Shown here piece after piece: positions 27,550-35,633 of a stretch of DNA of 64,000 nucleotides. The stretch is taken from NCBI GenBank assembly GCA_036389715.1, contig DASVWH010000091.1:10543-74542 (forward strand). The letters are read 5' to 3'. The position numbers were made by a program, and so were the translations under genes. The notes beneath the pieces were generated by a model that searched no databases, was not told where the DNA came from, and saw only the letters and a program-made list of their open reading frames with translations. This DNA comes from DASVWH01 sp036389715 (lineage in GTDB: Bacteria > Acidobacteriota > Blastocatellia > Pyrinomonadales > Pyrinomonadaceae). Positions within the stretch are counted from its first letter, which is position 1. Each line of letters starts with the position of its first letter.

Positions 27550-28044
27550 ATGCGTTCTTTCATCTACCGTGCGCATCTCTGGTTGGGGATTATCGTGGCC
27601 GTGCCGGTGTTGGCGTGGGCGTCGAGCGGGCTGCTGTATGCGTGGCCGAACGCGGTCGAGGGCGGTGAGATCGAGCGGATTGATGCGGCGCGCGTGCGCG
27701 TCTCCGCGCCGGAGGCCATCAGGCGCGCCAGCGAGTTTGCGGGCCGCGAATTGCCGACGACCGCTTTGACGCTGTTGATGCGTGAAGGCCGTCCCGTTTA
27801 CCAGGCCGTCGGCGGGATGGGCGCTGATTCGCTCCTGATTGACGCCGAGAGCGGGGCAGTCATCAAAGCTCCGCCGCCGGGCGCTCTGACGCGCTATTTC
27901 CGGCAGGCGCATTTCTACTTTTTCGCGGGCGGCTGGCAGACTTACCTGCTCATCGCGTTCTCGGCCCTGGCCTCTGTCTCGGCCTTGACGGGCATCTACC
28001 TGAACGTCACGCTCTGGCGCAGGCGAAGACGCGCAACGGCCTGA
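27550..28044 (+). CDS. PepSY-associated membrane protein
   Basis: A 164-residue inner-membrane protein with an N-terminal transmembrane helix (HLWLGIIVAVPVLAWASSGLLYAWP), an external PepSY-like domain (AARVRVSAPEAIRRASEF, PVYQAVGGMGADSLLIDAESGAVI), and a C-terminal helix (YLLIAFSALASVSALTGIYLNV) with a basic tail. It is a short form of the PepSY-TM family, whose larger members include ferric-siderophore reductase-like proteins. A redox or metal-reduction accessory role beside TlpA and CcdA genes is plausible but inferred. Confidence 0.78.
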   Translation: MRSFIYRAHLWLGIIVAVPVLAWASSGLLYAWPNAVEGGEIERIDAARVRVSAPEAIRRASEFAGRELPTTALTLLMREGRPVYQAVGGMGADSLLIDAESGAVIKAPPPGALTRYFRQAHFYFFAGGWQTYLLIAFSALASVSALTGIYLNVTLWRRRRRATA

Positions 28045-28202
28045 ACCGGGCGTTTCGTGCGCGGCGTTGCCGGAAATCCTCTGGTATACTGTCAGCCGTA
28101 TTTCCGGCGGGAAGACCGTCTTCCGAAGACTTGAGCCTGACGCGCGAGCGCCGTCAACGCCCGGCCCGCGCATCCCGAACAAACAGAGTCGCTCGAAGGA
28201 TT

Positions 28203-29435
28203 ATGCAAGGCACAAACATCACGATCTGGATCGCTTTCGTCGCCGGGCTGGCTTCGTTTCTCTCGCCGTGTGTGCTGCCGCTCGTGCCCGGCTACGTTTC
28301 GCTGATCTCCGGCGTCAGCATTGACCGGCTCAAGGGCGACGGCGGCTCGCGCACGGCCGCGCGGCGTGCCGTCATTCTCAATTCCATCGCCTTCAACATC
28401 GGGCTCTCGATGATCTTCCTGTCGCTCGGCGCGATTGCCGGGCTGCTCGGCAAAACCGTCACGGCCAACCCGTGGGTGAGAATCATCGGCGGAGTGGTCA
28501 TCATCGGTTTCGGCTTGCAGTTGATCGGTCTCCTGAAGATCGGCGCGCTCTATAAAGACACGCGATTTTTCTCGCAGCAGAAGCCGCGCGGGATGCTCGG
28601 CTCGCTGACTCTGGGGATGGCGTTTGCGGCCGGGTGGACGCCCTGCATCGGCCCTATCCTGGGCGGCATCATCGGCCTGGCCGCGACGAGCGGCAGCTGG
28701 AAGACGGGGCTCTTCCTCTCCTGCTTTTACGCGGCGGGACTCTCGGTTCCGTTCCTCCTGACGGGGCTTGGCATCAACAAGTTTCTCGGCTTCTACTCGA
28801 AATTCCGCAAGCACCTGCACAAGGTCGAGGTCGTTTCCGGCGTGATGCTGATCTCCATCGGGCTGCTGGTGGCGACCAACAAAGTGTCCGTCCTCAATGC
28901 CTGGTTTGCTTCCTGGATGCCGAACATGGAAGCGAAGCTCTCGGACTCGGAACCGCAGACGGGAGGCGTCCCGTCAATCCCAGCCGAACAGTCCGCGCCA
29001 GCGCCGGAGATCGAGTTAAAGAGTGCGGCGGGCGAAACCTTCCGCTTGAGCGAGTTGCGCGGGCGCGTCGTCGTTCTCAATTTCTGGGCCACCTGGTGCG
29101 TCCCCTGCCGCTCGGAGATTCCAGAGCTTAACGACATGCAGCGCGAGCTCGGGGCCGAGGGCCTGAGCGTTGTCGGCGTCCTCTGGAACGATGCGTCGGC
29201 AGACCTCGGCGCATTCCAGAAGGAGATCAGGCAGGACTACACTATCCTGCTCGACGGCGACAGCGTGGCCGACAAGTTCGGCGGGATTCAAGGCGCGCCG
29301 ACCACTTTCATCATTGACCGTGAGGGCCGGATTCGGCGGAAGATTTTCGGGTCGCGCAGCCGCGCCGAGTTTGAAGCCTTCATCAGGCCGCTGCTCGGCG
29401 AAAAATCGGCCACCGCCGCCGCAACCTACAGGTAA
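28203..29435 (+). CDS. CcdA-TlpA fusion (cytochrome c biogenesis thiol transporter plus thioredoxin domain)
   Basis: A 410-residue fusion. Residues 1-235 are a CcdA/DsbD-type membrane domain with the two transmembrane cysteines in FLSPCVLPLVPGY (C23) and GWTPCIGPILGG (near 148). After a short Pro/Glu linker, residues about 265-405 form a TlpA/ResA thioredoxin domain with FWATWCVPCRSE and the cis-Pro loop IQGAPTTFIIDREG. It moves electrons from cytoplasmic thioredoxin across the membrane and hands them to its own periplasmic domain, for cytochrome c haem ligation or other thiols. ATG 28203 follows GAAGGATT. TATACT near 28085 may be its -10 element. Confidence 0.9.
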   Translation: MQGTNITIWIAFVAGLASFLSPCVLPLVPGYVSLISGVSIDRLKGDGGSRTAARRAVILNSIAFNIGLSMIFLSLGAIAGLLGKTVTANPWVRIIGGVVIIGFGLQLIGLLKIGALYKDTRFFSQQKPRGMLGSLTLGMAFAAGWTPCIGPILGGIIGLAATSGSWKTGLFLSCFYAAGLSVPFLLTGLGINKFLGFYSKFRKHLHKVEVVSGVMLISIGLLVATNKVSVLNAWFASWMPNMEAKLSDSEPQTGGVPSIPAEQSAPAPEIELKSAAGETFRLSELRGRVVVLNFWATWCVPCRSEIPELNDMQRELGAEGLSVVGVLWNDASADLGAFQKEIRQDYTILLDGDSVADKFGGIQGAPTTFIIDREGRIRRKIFGSRSRAEFEAFIRPLLGEKSATAAATYR

Positions 29436-29512
29436 TCCGGCCGGGATGCTACAATCGTTTCCGGCCTCGAAAACAGTCTGCTCCCCGCGACGGCCATCGC
29501 TGGAGATTAATC

Positions 29513-30127
29513 ATGAAAAAACTTGTCTTTCTCGCCCTCATCTTCGCCTTCGTGCCTCTCGGGGCCCGCGCGCAGGACGGCCACGAGTACGCGCCCATCG
29601 AAGAGAAGGCCGTCAACTACAGGGACTGGACCTTCAATAACCTGAAGGATAACGCGCCCGTCAATCTGCGCTCCCTGGCGCGGGGCAAGCGGCTCGTGCT
29701 CGTCGTCTACTTTGCACACTGGTGTCCGAACTGGCGCAACGAAGCGCCCGTGGCCGCCAGGCTCTACGAGAAATACAAGGCGCACGGGCTGGAAGTCGTC
29801 GGCGTCAGCGAGTACGGAACGCGCACGGATACGCTGGCCTTCTTCGGTGCTGCGGGGCCGCCCTACCTGGTCGTCTCGGAATCGGAAGCGCGCGCCGACC
29901 GCGATAAGACCTTGCACTACACCTATCGCCAGGCGTCGGGCGACCTGCGCCGCTGGGGCTCGCCCTACAACGTCTTTCTTGAGCCCGCGAAGCTCAACAA
30001 GACCGGCGACGTGCTGACGGAGAAGGCCTGGGTCGTCAACGGCGAATTGATCGAAGCCGATGTCGAAAAGTTCGTCCGCGAGCGCCTCGGACTGGAGACG
30101 ACCGCGATCACGCCCTGCTCGAAGTAA
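29513..30127 (+). CDS. Exported TlpA-like redoxin with single active-site cysteine
   Basis: A 204-residue periplasmic thioredoxin-fold protein with signal peptide MKKLVFLALIFAFVPLGARAQ and GGAG correctly spaced before ATG 29513. The active-site region reads YFAHWCPNWRNEAP: C71 is kept but the second Cys of CxxC is Trp74. A peroxiredoxin-like one-Cys mechanism or loss of redox activity are both possible. The later segment SPYNVFLEPAKL lacks a clear cis-Pro loop. It comes 77 bp after the CcdA-TlpA gene, which suggests it belongs to the same redox set. A TACAAT near 29451 could be a -10 element. Confidence 0.82.
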   Translation: MKKLVFLALIFAFVPLGARAQDGHEYAPIEEKAVNYRDWTFNNLKDNAPVNLRSLARGKRLVLVVYFAHWCPNWRNEAPVAARLYEKYKAHGLEVVGVSEYGTRTDTLAFFGAAGPPYLVVSESEARADRDKTLHYTYRQASGDLRRWGSPYNVFLEPAKLNKTGDVLTEKAWVVNGELIEADVEKFVRERLGLETTAITPCSK

Positions 30128-30154
30128 AGGGCGCGCACCTTACCCGACGGCTTC

Positions 30155-30226
30155 AAAAGCAAAGACAAAAGACTAAGAAGACGGGCCACCGGAGCCTGAC
30201 TCCTTAGTCTTTGCTGTTTGTCTTAA
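30155..30226. repeat. Heptad-like inverted repeat between convergent genes
   Basis: The purine arm 30155-30182 (AAGCAAAGACAAAAGACTAA) is answered by a pyrimidine arm 30201-30226 (TCCTTAGTCTTTGCTGTTTG). On the minus strand the right arm reads AAGACAA, ACAGCAA, AGACTAA, GGAG in 7-bp steps. The two arms can form a hairpin and may end both convergent transcripts. Confidence 0.6.
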
Positions 30227-30281
30227 GACCTCTTTCGGTTAACTCCCGCTCATGCGCTCCGGCAGCTTAGCTTTCAGGGAT

Positions 30282-30845
30282 TCAGGCGGCGTCTGTCTTC
30301 TCCTCGCGTTCTTGCAGTTCGTCCAACATGACGCCCGCCGCCACGCCCCAGACCAGATGCGCCGTAATCATCAGCGCATTGCGGCGCGGCGGATGCTGTG
30401 TGGCCGGGCGCAGGATTCCCATCGCGGGCAGCCATCCGAGATAGCTTCCGGCCCAGACCGCCAGCCCGTAAGCGGCTCCGCTCAACGCCGGGGCGAGCGG
30501 CGAACGGCGAGCCAGCGGCGCATACAAAGCCCCTATGGCTGCCCCGTAACCGAAGTGTGCGGCCAGCGTCACGCCAACCCGCCCCGGCTCGTCCAACTGC
30601 TCTTTGACCCCGACCTCTTCGGCAATCTCCATCGTAATCTCTCGCGGGGGCAGCGGGTAACGCTCATGCTCGGGCAGTGCGCGGTGCAGCAACCCCATCA
30701 CGGCCGTCATGGGCACAGTCGCGGCCAGCCCGGCGAGCGCCCCGTACAGCAACCCCTGACCGACAGAGATGCCCTTCTTCTTCCGCGAACGCGAAACGCC
30801 ACGCTCCGCTGCGTCTCCTACTTCGCCCCTCGTTTCGTCCTTCAT
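30282..30845 (-). CDS. Membrane protein of unknown function (DUF1440/DUF6789-like)
   Basis: A 187-residue protein with four hydrophobic segments: GLLYGALAGLAATVPMTAVMGLL, HFGYGAAIGALYAPLA, LSGAAYGLAVWAGSYLGWL and ITAHLVWGVAAGVML. Gly-rich helices and an amphipathic loop between the first two (PPREITMEIAEEVG) resemble small membrane families such as DUF1440. Function unknown. ATG 30845 was chosen because AGGAGG stands directly upstream; the upstream ATG at 30866 lacks a site. It follows the SnoaL-like gene on the same strand, 38 bp away. Confidence 0.75.
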   Translation of the reverse strand: MKDETRGEVGDAAERGVSRSRKKKGISVGQGLLYGALAGLAATVPMTAVMGLLHRALPEHERYPLPPREITMEIAEEVGVKEQLDEPGRVGVTLAAHFGYGAAIGALYAPLARRSPLAPALSGAAYGLAVWAGSYLGWLPAMGILRPATQHPPRRNALMITAHLVWGVAAGVMLDELQEREEKTDAA

Positions 30846-30883
30846 CCATCCTCCTGGCTCTTCCACCTTTGCCCTGCACGCGG

Positions 30884-31303
30884 TTAATTAATAACGTCGG
30901 GCCATTCTTCCTGTGTCGTAAAAGGAATCGGCGAGGCGTGATGCAGGACCATTCGCCAGCGCCCGCCGAGGCGTCGAAAAACATTGGTCGCCTGCGCGGC
31001 GGCCGCGGCGAGCCCTTCTTCGGTGATGAGCGAAATGGTCTCGATGCAGGCGACCCAGGCCACATCGCCCGCAATCGTGACGCGTTCATTCCCGGAAGCG
31101 ATGGACATGGAGCTGCCCGCGGAAAAGATCATCATCCAGCTCTCGCGGATGCGTTCGTAGCCGATGATGGCCTCGCGCCCCGGATGAACGCAAACGGCCG
31201 CCTCGTCGTCCGCCCAGACTTCGTCCATCTCGTCTATCTGCGAAGAATTCATCGCCGCGTAGAAGCGCTCGTTCAACTCGCGGACGTGCCGTTCCTCAGA
31301 CAT
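30884..31303 (-). CDS. SnoaL-like / NTF2-fold protein
   Basis: A 139-residue protein with the cone-shaped NTF2/SnoaL fold: an N-terminal helix LNERFYAAMNSSQIDEMDEVWADD, CVHPGREAIIGYERIRESWMMIF, then beta strands VTIAGDVAWVACIETIS and NVFRRLGGRWRMVLHHASP. This matches SnoaL_3 or DUF4440-type proteins, which bind small molecules or act as ketosteroid-isomerase-like enzymes; no specific substrate can be named. It probably forms an operon with the membrane protein downstream. Confidence 0.8.
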   Translation of the reverse strand: MSEERHVRELNERFYAAMNSSQIDEMDEVWADDEAAVCVHPGREAIIGYERIRESWMMIFSAGSSMSIASGNERVTIAGDVAWVACIETISLITEEGLAAAAAQATNVFRRLGGRWRMVLHHASPIPFTTQEEWPDVIN

Positions 31304-31477
31304 CCCTGCCCCTTCTTCGATGGCTACTGTAACCGCGAGGATGGAAATTCGCGCCGCGCCCCTCCGGGCTCACGGCCTGCGGCTTCGGAGCGGCGCGCGT
31401 TTTGGCAACTCCCGACCTCTGCTGTTAAGATGTCGCGTTTTGCATTTACCGAGATTCCCGGCTGATTAACGACGCTT

Positions 31478-32449
31478 ATGAAACTTCGCATACTTTACCA
31501 CGGGCACTGCTTCGACGGGGTAGCCTCGGCCGCCGTCTTCACGCGCTTTTACAGAGAGAGCCAGAACGGCTCGGCCGGTATTGAATACACGGGCCTGCTG
31601 CATCGTCCCGGCTCGCTCTTTGACGAGACGATGTTCGACGGCGACGAGAATGCCATCGTTGATTTCAAGTACTCGACCTCGCCCCGGCTGACCTGGTGGT
31701 TCGACCATCACCAGTCCGCGTTTCTCACGCCCGAAGACGAGGCACACTTTCGCCGCGATCAATCCGGCAGGAAGTTTCTCGACGCGTCGCGCAAATCATG
31801 CACGGAGTTTATCGCCGACGTGGCCCGCACGCATTTCAGCTTCGCGGATGAGATGCTCGAACCGCTCGTCGGCTGGGCTCATATCATAGACGGCGCGCTC
31901 TACGAATCGGCCGCGCAGTGCGTCGAGCTGGCCGCGCCCGCCCTGCAACTGATGCAGGTTATCGAGAGCGACCCGGACGATTCATTCATCGAAGAGCTGA
32001 TTCGCGCCCTGGCCGAGCGCCCGCTTGACGAAGTGGCGCTGAGCGCCGAAGTGCAGGCCCGCTTTCACCCGATTCTCGAACGTCACCGCGAGACGCTCGA
32101 AACCGTCCGGCGCAAGGCTTCCTACGAGAACGGCGTGGTACGGTTCGACCTGGTTGACGAAGGGCTGGAAGGCTTCAACAAATTCATCCCCTACTATCTT
32201 TACCCTCAGACGACCTACTCCGTCGCGCTGACGCGCGGCTCACAGCGGACGAAAATCTCCGTCGGCTCCAACCCCTGGAGCCCGCGCCCGCGCACGCACA
32301 ACATCGCCACCATCTGCGAGCGTTACGGCGGCGGCGGCCATGCCGTCGTCGGCGCGGTCTCATTCGCACCCGACGAAGTCGAAAGGGGCCGCACGGCCAT
32401 GCGCGAGATCATCGCGGAATTGTCAGGGGAAGTGAGCAGTAAGCAGTGA
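31478..32449 (+). CDS. DHH superfamily phosphoesterase
   Basis: A 323-residue protein of the DHH/DHHA1 superfamily. Metal-binding motifs: YHGHCFDGVASAAVF near residue 7, the DFKY motif near 63 and the signature FDHHQS near 75. A DHHA1-type C-terminal substrate domain contains RYGGGGHAVVGAVSFAPDEV near 285. It likely hydrolyses phosphodiester bonds in short oligonucleotides or nucleotide signals; nanoRNase or c-di-AMP phosphodiesterase are the usual options. Its last codons (GEVSSKQ) are encoded by the first units of a heptad repeat array. Confidence 0.82.
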   Translation: MKLRILYHGHCFDGVASAAVFTRFYRESQNGSAGIEYTGLLHRPGSLFDETMFDGDENAIVDFKYSTSPRLTWWFDHHQSAFLTPEDEAHFRRDQSGRKFLDASRKSCTEFIADVARTHFSFADEMLEPLVGWAHIIDGALYESAAQCVELAAPALQLMQVIESDPDDSFIEELIRALAERPLDEVALSAEVQARFHPILERHRETLETVRRKASYENGVVRFDLVDEGLEGFNKFIPYYLYPQTTYSVALTRGSQRTKISVGSNPWSPRPRTHNIATICERYGGGGHAVVGAVSFAPDEVERGRTAMREIIAELSGEVSSKQ

Positions 32450-32563
32450 GCAGTAAAAGAAAGAGAGCGCGCTTACCGCTTACTACTAACCTCTTCCGCT
32501 GCTCACTGCTTACTGCTCACTGCTTACTGCTCACTGCTTACTGCTTACTGCTTACTGCTCACT
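32432..32563. repeat. Heptad inverted-repeat element, GTGAGCA type
   Basis: Left arm 32432-32459: GTGAGCA, GTAAGCA, GTGAGCA, GTAAAAG. Right arm 32501-32563: nine exact units of TGCTCAC or TGCTTAC, preceded by degenerate ones from about 32474. It overlaps the 3' end of the DHH gene and reaches to within 3 bp of the stop of the convergent aminopeptidase gene. Confidence 0.87.
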
Positions 32564-32566
32564 AAT

Positions 32567-33862
32567 TCAGCGCGCCATCAGCTCTTCGATCTCTTCTATC
32601 TGCTTCGGGGCTTTGCTTGAGAGCACGCGATAGCCGTCTTCTGTGACCAGCACGTCGTCCTCTATGCGGACGCCGATGCCGAGATATTTTTCGGGGATGT
32701 CTTTGCTCTCGGTCGAGACGTAGATGCCCGGCTCGACCGTGATAATCATCCCCGGCTCAAGCGCGCGCGATTCGTTGCTGACGTGATAGCGGCCGACATC
32801 GTGCACGTCCATGCCGAGGAAGTGGCCGATGGTGTGCATGTAGAACTGCTTGTACTTCTCTTCCTTAATCAGCTCCTCCGGCTGGCCCTGCAAGAGACCG
32901 AGCCTGACCATCCCTTCGGTCAGGACTTCGACCGAACGCTTGTGAATATCTTCGAGGCGGCTGCCCGTGCGCGTCAGCTCGATGCAGGCCAGCTGCGCTT
33001 CCAGCACGAGGTTGTAAATCTCGCGCTGTGCTGCGGTAAAGCGCCCGTTGACGGGAAAGGTGCGTGTGATGTCGGAAGCGTAGCCGCGGTATTCCGCGCC
33101 CGCGTCAACCAGCAGGAGGTCGCCGTCTGCGAGCGTCGCGTCGTTGTTGACGTAGTGCAGCACGGTCGCGTTCGCGCCGCTGCCGACGATGGAAGTGTAG
33201 GCGGGGGCCGCCGCGCCGTTCTTGCGAAAGTGATACTCGATCAGGGCCTCGACCTCGTACTCCTTCATGCCGGGACGCGCGGCCTTCATCGCTTCACGGT
33301 GAGCATCGGCGGCGATGTCGGCCGCGCGCTGCATCAGCTCCACCTCCTCCGCGCCCTTGAAGAGGCGCATTTCGTGAATCACAGCGCCCGTATCCACGAT
33401 GGCCTGCGGCGCACTCTGACCGCGCCTGGCCCAGGCACGCAGCTGCCTGATCTGCCTGATGATCTTTTCGTCCAGGTCGGCATTGCCGTTGCCGATGCGG
33501 TAGTAGAGATTAGTGACGCCGTTGATTAGCTCGCCGAGCTTCGCTTCGAACTCGGAGATGGGAAAGGCCGCGTCCGCGCCGTACTGCTCGCGCGCGCCTT
33601 CGACCCCTGCGCGCCGCCCGTCCCAGACCTCTCTCTCTGGATCGCGCGGCCTGACGAAGAGCGTGTAGCGGTGCTCGCTCGAAGGAGAGATGACGGCGAT
33701 GGCTTCCGGCTCGTCGAAGCCCGTCAGGTAGTAGAAATCGGAGTCCTGCCGGTAGCGGTAATGCGTATCGTTCGAGCGTGTGGCCTCGCGCGCGCTGCCG
33801 ATGATGGCGACGGAATTGGGCTCCATCCGCTTGATGAATTCCGCCAGTTGGGGTCTCTGCAT
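32567..33862 (-). CDS. pepP: Xaa-Pro aminopeptidase (M24B)
   Basis: A 431-residue cytosolic aminopeptidase P that removes N-terminal residues before proline. An N-terminal creatinase-like domain (MQRPQLAEFIKRMEPNSVAIIGSA, SDFYYLTGFDEPEAIAVI) is followed by the pita-bread domain with all five metal ligands: Asp in LLVDAGAEYRGYASD (two Asp), His in HTIGHFLGMDVHDVG, Glu in MIITVEPGIYV and Glu in GVRIEDDVLVT. Length and motif order are normal for PepP. GGAGGAG precedes the ATG. It is divergent from the aldehyde dehydrogenase gene. Confidence 0.94.
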   Translation of the reverse strand: MQRPQLAEFIKRMEPNSVAIIGSAREATRSNDTHYRYRQDSDFYYLTGFDEPEAIAVISPSSEHRYTLFVRPRDPEREVWDGRRAGVEGAREQYGADAAFPISEFEAKLGELINGVTNLYYRIGNGNADLDEKIIRQIRQLRAWARRGQSAPQAIVDTGAVIHEMRLFKGAEEVELMQRAADIAADAHREAMKAARPGMKEYEVEALIEYHFRKNGAAAPAYTSIVGSGANATVLHYVNNDATLADGDLLLVDAGAEYRGYASDITRTFPVNGRFTAAQREIYNLVLEAQLACIELTRTGSRLEDIHKRSVEVLTEGMVRLGLLQGQPEELIKEEKYKQFYMHTIGHFLGMDVHDVGRYHVSNESRALEPGMIITVEPGIYVSTESKDIPEKYLGIGVRIEDDVLVTEDGYRVLSSKAPKQIEEIEELMAR

Positions 33863-34013
33863 GACTTATTCTCCTCCGGTGCGATGAGAGTGAAGCCGCA
33901 TTGTAACCGAGAGATACTTCGACGCGGAAATGTGCAGCGAAGGGCGGGGCCCTGATTTCGGCTTTCTCCCCCGGCCTGTTTGAGTGATAATCCTCACGAG
34001 AGGTCTTCAAATT

Positions 34014-35597
34014 ATGAGCGTGCAGACTGCGAACGTTGAAACAGCGAGCGCGACCGAGCTTGTCTCTTACGATCCGGCGACCGGCGAGGAGGTCGGACGC
34101 GCCCCCGTCTCTACGCCCCGGCAGGTCCTCGCATCGGTCGAGCAGGCGCGCCGGGCACAAAGCTCCTGGGCCGGGCTGGGCTTTCATGAGCGCGGCCGGT
34201 TCATCCTGCGCGCGCGCCGCCTCATCCTCGAAGAGATGGAAGAGATCGCGCTGCTCATCTCCAGAGAGACGGGCAAGCCCGTGGCGGAAGCCGTCTCGAT
34301 GGAATTAGCGCCGACGCTCGACCTGATGCAGCACTTCGCGCGGCGAACGGCGCGGATGCTCAGGCCCGAGAAGATAGACATCGGGCAGTACGGCCTGATG
34401 GGGCGCACCTCGCACATCGTTTACCGGCCGCTCGGCGTCATCGGTATCATCTCGCCCTGGAACTTTCCCTGGGCTACGCCGCTGGACGAAGTAGTGATGG
34501 CCCTGATGGCCGGTAACGCCGTCGTCGTCAAACCGAGCGAGCTGACGCCGCTCGTCGGGCTCAAGATAGCAGACGTTTTCCGGCGCGCGGACCTGCCCGA
34601 AGGCTTATTGCAAGTCCTGACGGGCGACGGCCGGACGGGCGCGGCCCTCGTCGAGGCGGGCGTTGACAAAGTCATGTTCACGGGCAGCGTCGCCACCGGC
34701 AAGCGCGTCGCCGAGATGGCCGCGCGGCGGCTCATCCCGGTCGTGTTGGAGCTGGGCGGCAAAGACCCGATGATCGTGTTGGAGGATGCCGACGTGGAGA
34801 CGGCGGCCAGCGCGGCCGTCTGGGGCGCGTTCTGCAACTCGGGGCAGGCCTGCGCGTCGGTCGAGCGCTGCTACGTTGACGAAAAGATAGCGCCGCGATT
34901 TATCGAGAGCGTGGTCACACAGACGCGCGCCCTGCGCCAGGACATCGGCACGCGCGAGGAGACGGACATCGGCGCGATGTCGAGCGAAAGGCAGCTTTCC
35001 ATCGTCGCCGGGCACGTTGCGGACGCGGTCGAGCGCGGCGCGCGCGTCCTGACAGGCGGCGGCCCTTCTTCCTCTCTGCCCGGCTTCTTTTACGAGCCGA
35101 CGGTCGTCGTGAATGTCAATCACCAGATGCCGCTGATGTCCGAAGAGACGTTCGGCCCGGTCCTTCCGGTGATGACCTTCAAGACGGAGGAGGAGGCCGT
35201 GCGGCTGGCCAACGACAGCATCTACGGGCTGACGGCCAGCGTCTGGACCAGGGACGCGGCGCGCGGCAGGCGCATCGCCGAGCGGCTCGAAGCCGGGACG
35301 GTGATGGTCAACGAGGTGCTCTACACGCACGGCATCGCGCAGGTTCCCTGGGGCGGGATAAAGCAGAGCGGAATCGGGAGAACTCACGGGCGGCTGGGGC
35401 TCCTGGAGCTGGTCGCGGCACAGCACGTTCACGTCAACCGCATCGGCCGCATGCGCGACCTCTGGTGGTTTCGCTACACGCCGCGCGCCGCCACGCTATT
35501 TCGCGGCTTCGCCAGGCGCTTTGCCACCGGCAACCCGCTGCAAACCTCCCTGCTGTTGCCGCAGATGATTCGCCGCTTTTTCGAGCGTCGCCCCTAA
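34014..35597 (+). CDS. Aldehyde dehydrogenase family protein
   Basis: A 527-residue NAD(P)-dependent aldehyde dehydrogenase that oxidises an aldehyde to a carboxylate. Seen: the cofactor-site GVIGIISPWNFPWATPL near residue 140, FTGSVATGKRVAEMA near 222, catalytic Glu in VVLELGGKDPMIVLED near 245, catalytic Cys in FCNSGQACASVERCYV near 280 and SEETFGPVLPVMTF near 380. The C-terminal 45 residues after HVHVNRIGRMRDLWWF form an Arg/Phe-rich tail longer than in most ALDHs, which may be membrane-associated. ATG 34014 is favoured over an earlier GTG at 33984. Substrate unknown; succinate-semialdehyde-type and long-chain aldehyde forms are candidates. Confidence 0.9.
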   Translation: MSVQTANVETASATELVSYDPATGEEVGRAPVSTPRQVLASVEQARRAQSSWAGLGFHERGRFILRARRLILEEMEEIALLISRETGKPVAEAVSMELAPTLDLMQHFARRTARMLRPEKIDIGQYGLMGRTSHIVYRPLGVIGIISPWNFPWATPLDEVVMALMAGNAVVVKPSELTPLVGLKIADVFRRADLPEGLLQVLTGDGRTGAALVEAGVDKVMFTGSVATGKRVAEMAARRLIPVVLELGGKDPMIVLEDADVETAASAAVWGAFCNSGQACASVERCYVDEKIAPRFIESVVTQTRALRQDIGTREETDIGAMSSERQLSIVAGHVADAVERGARVLTGGGPSSSLPGFFYEPTVVVNVNHQMPLMSEETFGPVLPVMTFKTEEEAVRLANDSIYGLTASVWTRDAARGRRIAERLEAGTVMVNEVLYTHGIAQVPWGGIKQSGIGRTHGRLGLLELVAAQHVHVNRIGRMRDLWWFRYTPRAATLFRGFARRFATGNPLQTSLLLPQMIRRFFERRP

Positions 35598-35633
35598 TCA
35601 ATCTTAATTTCTCTCGGATGGAGTCGTCTTAAC

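Noticed and set aside
30155..30226. Simple terminator only
   Set aside because: A hairpin is possible, but the 7-bp spacing of units matches the wider heptad family, so it is listed as a repeat that may also terminate.
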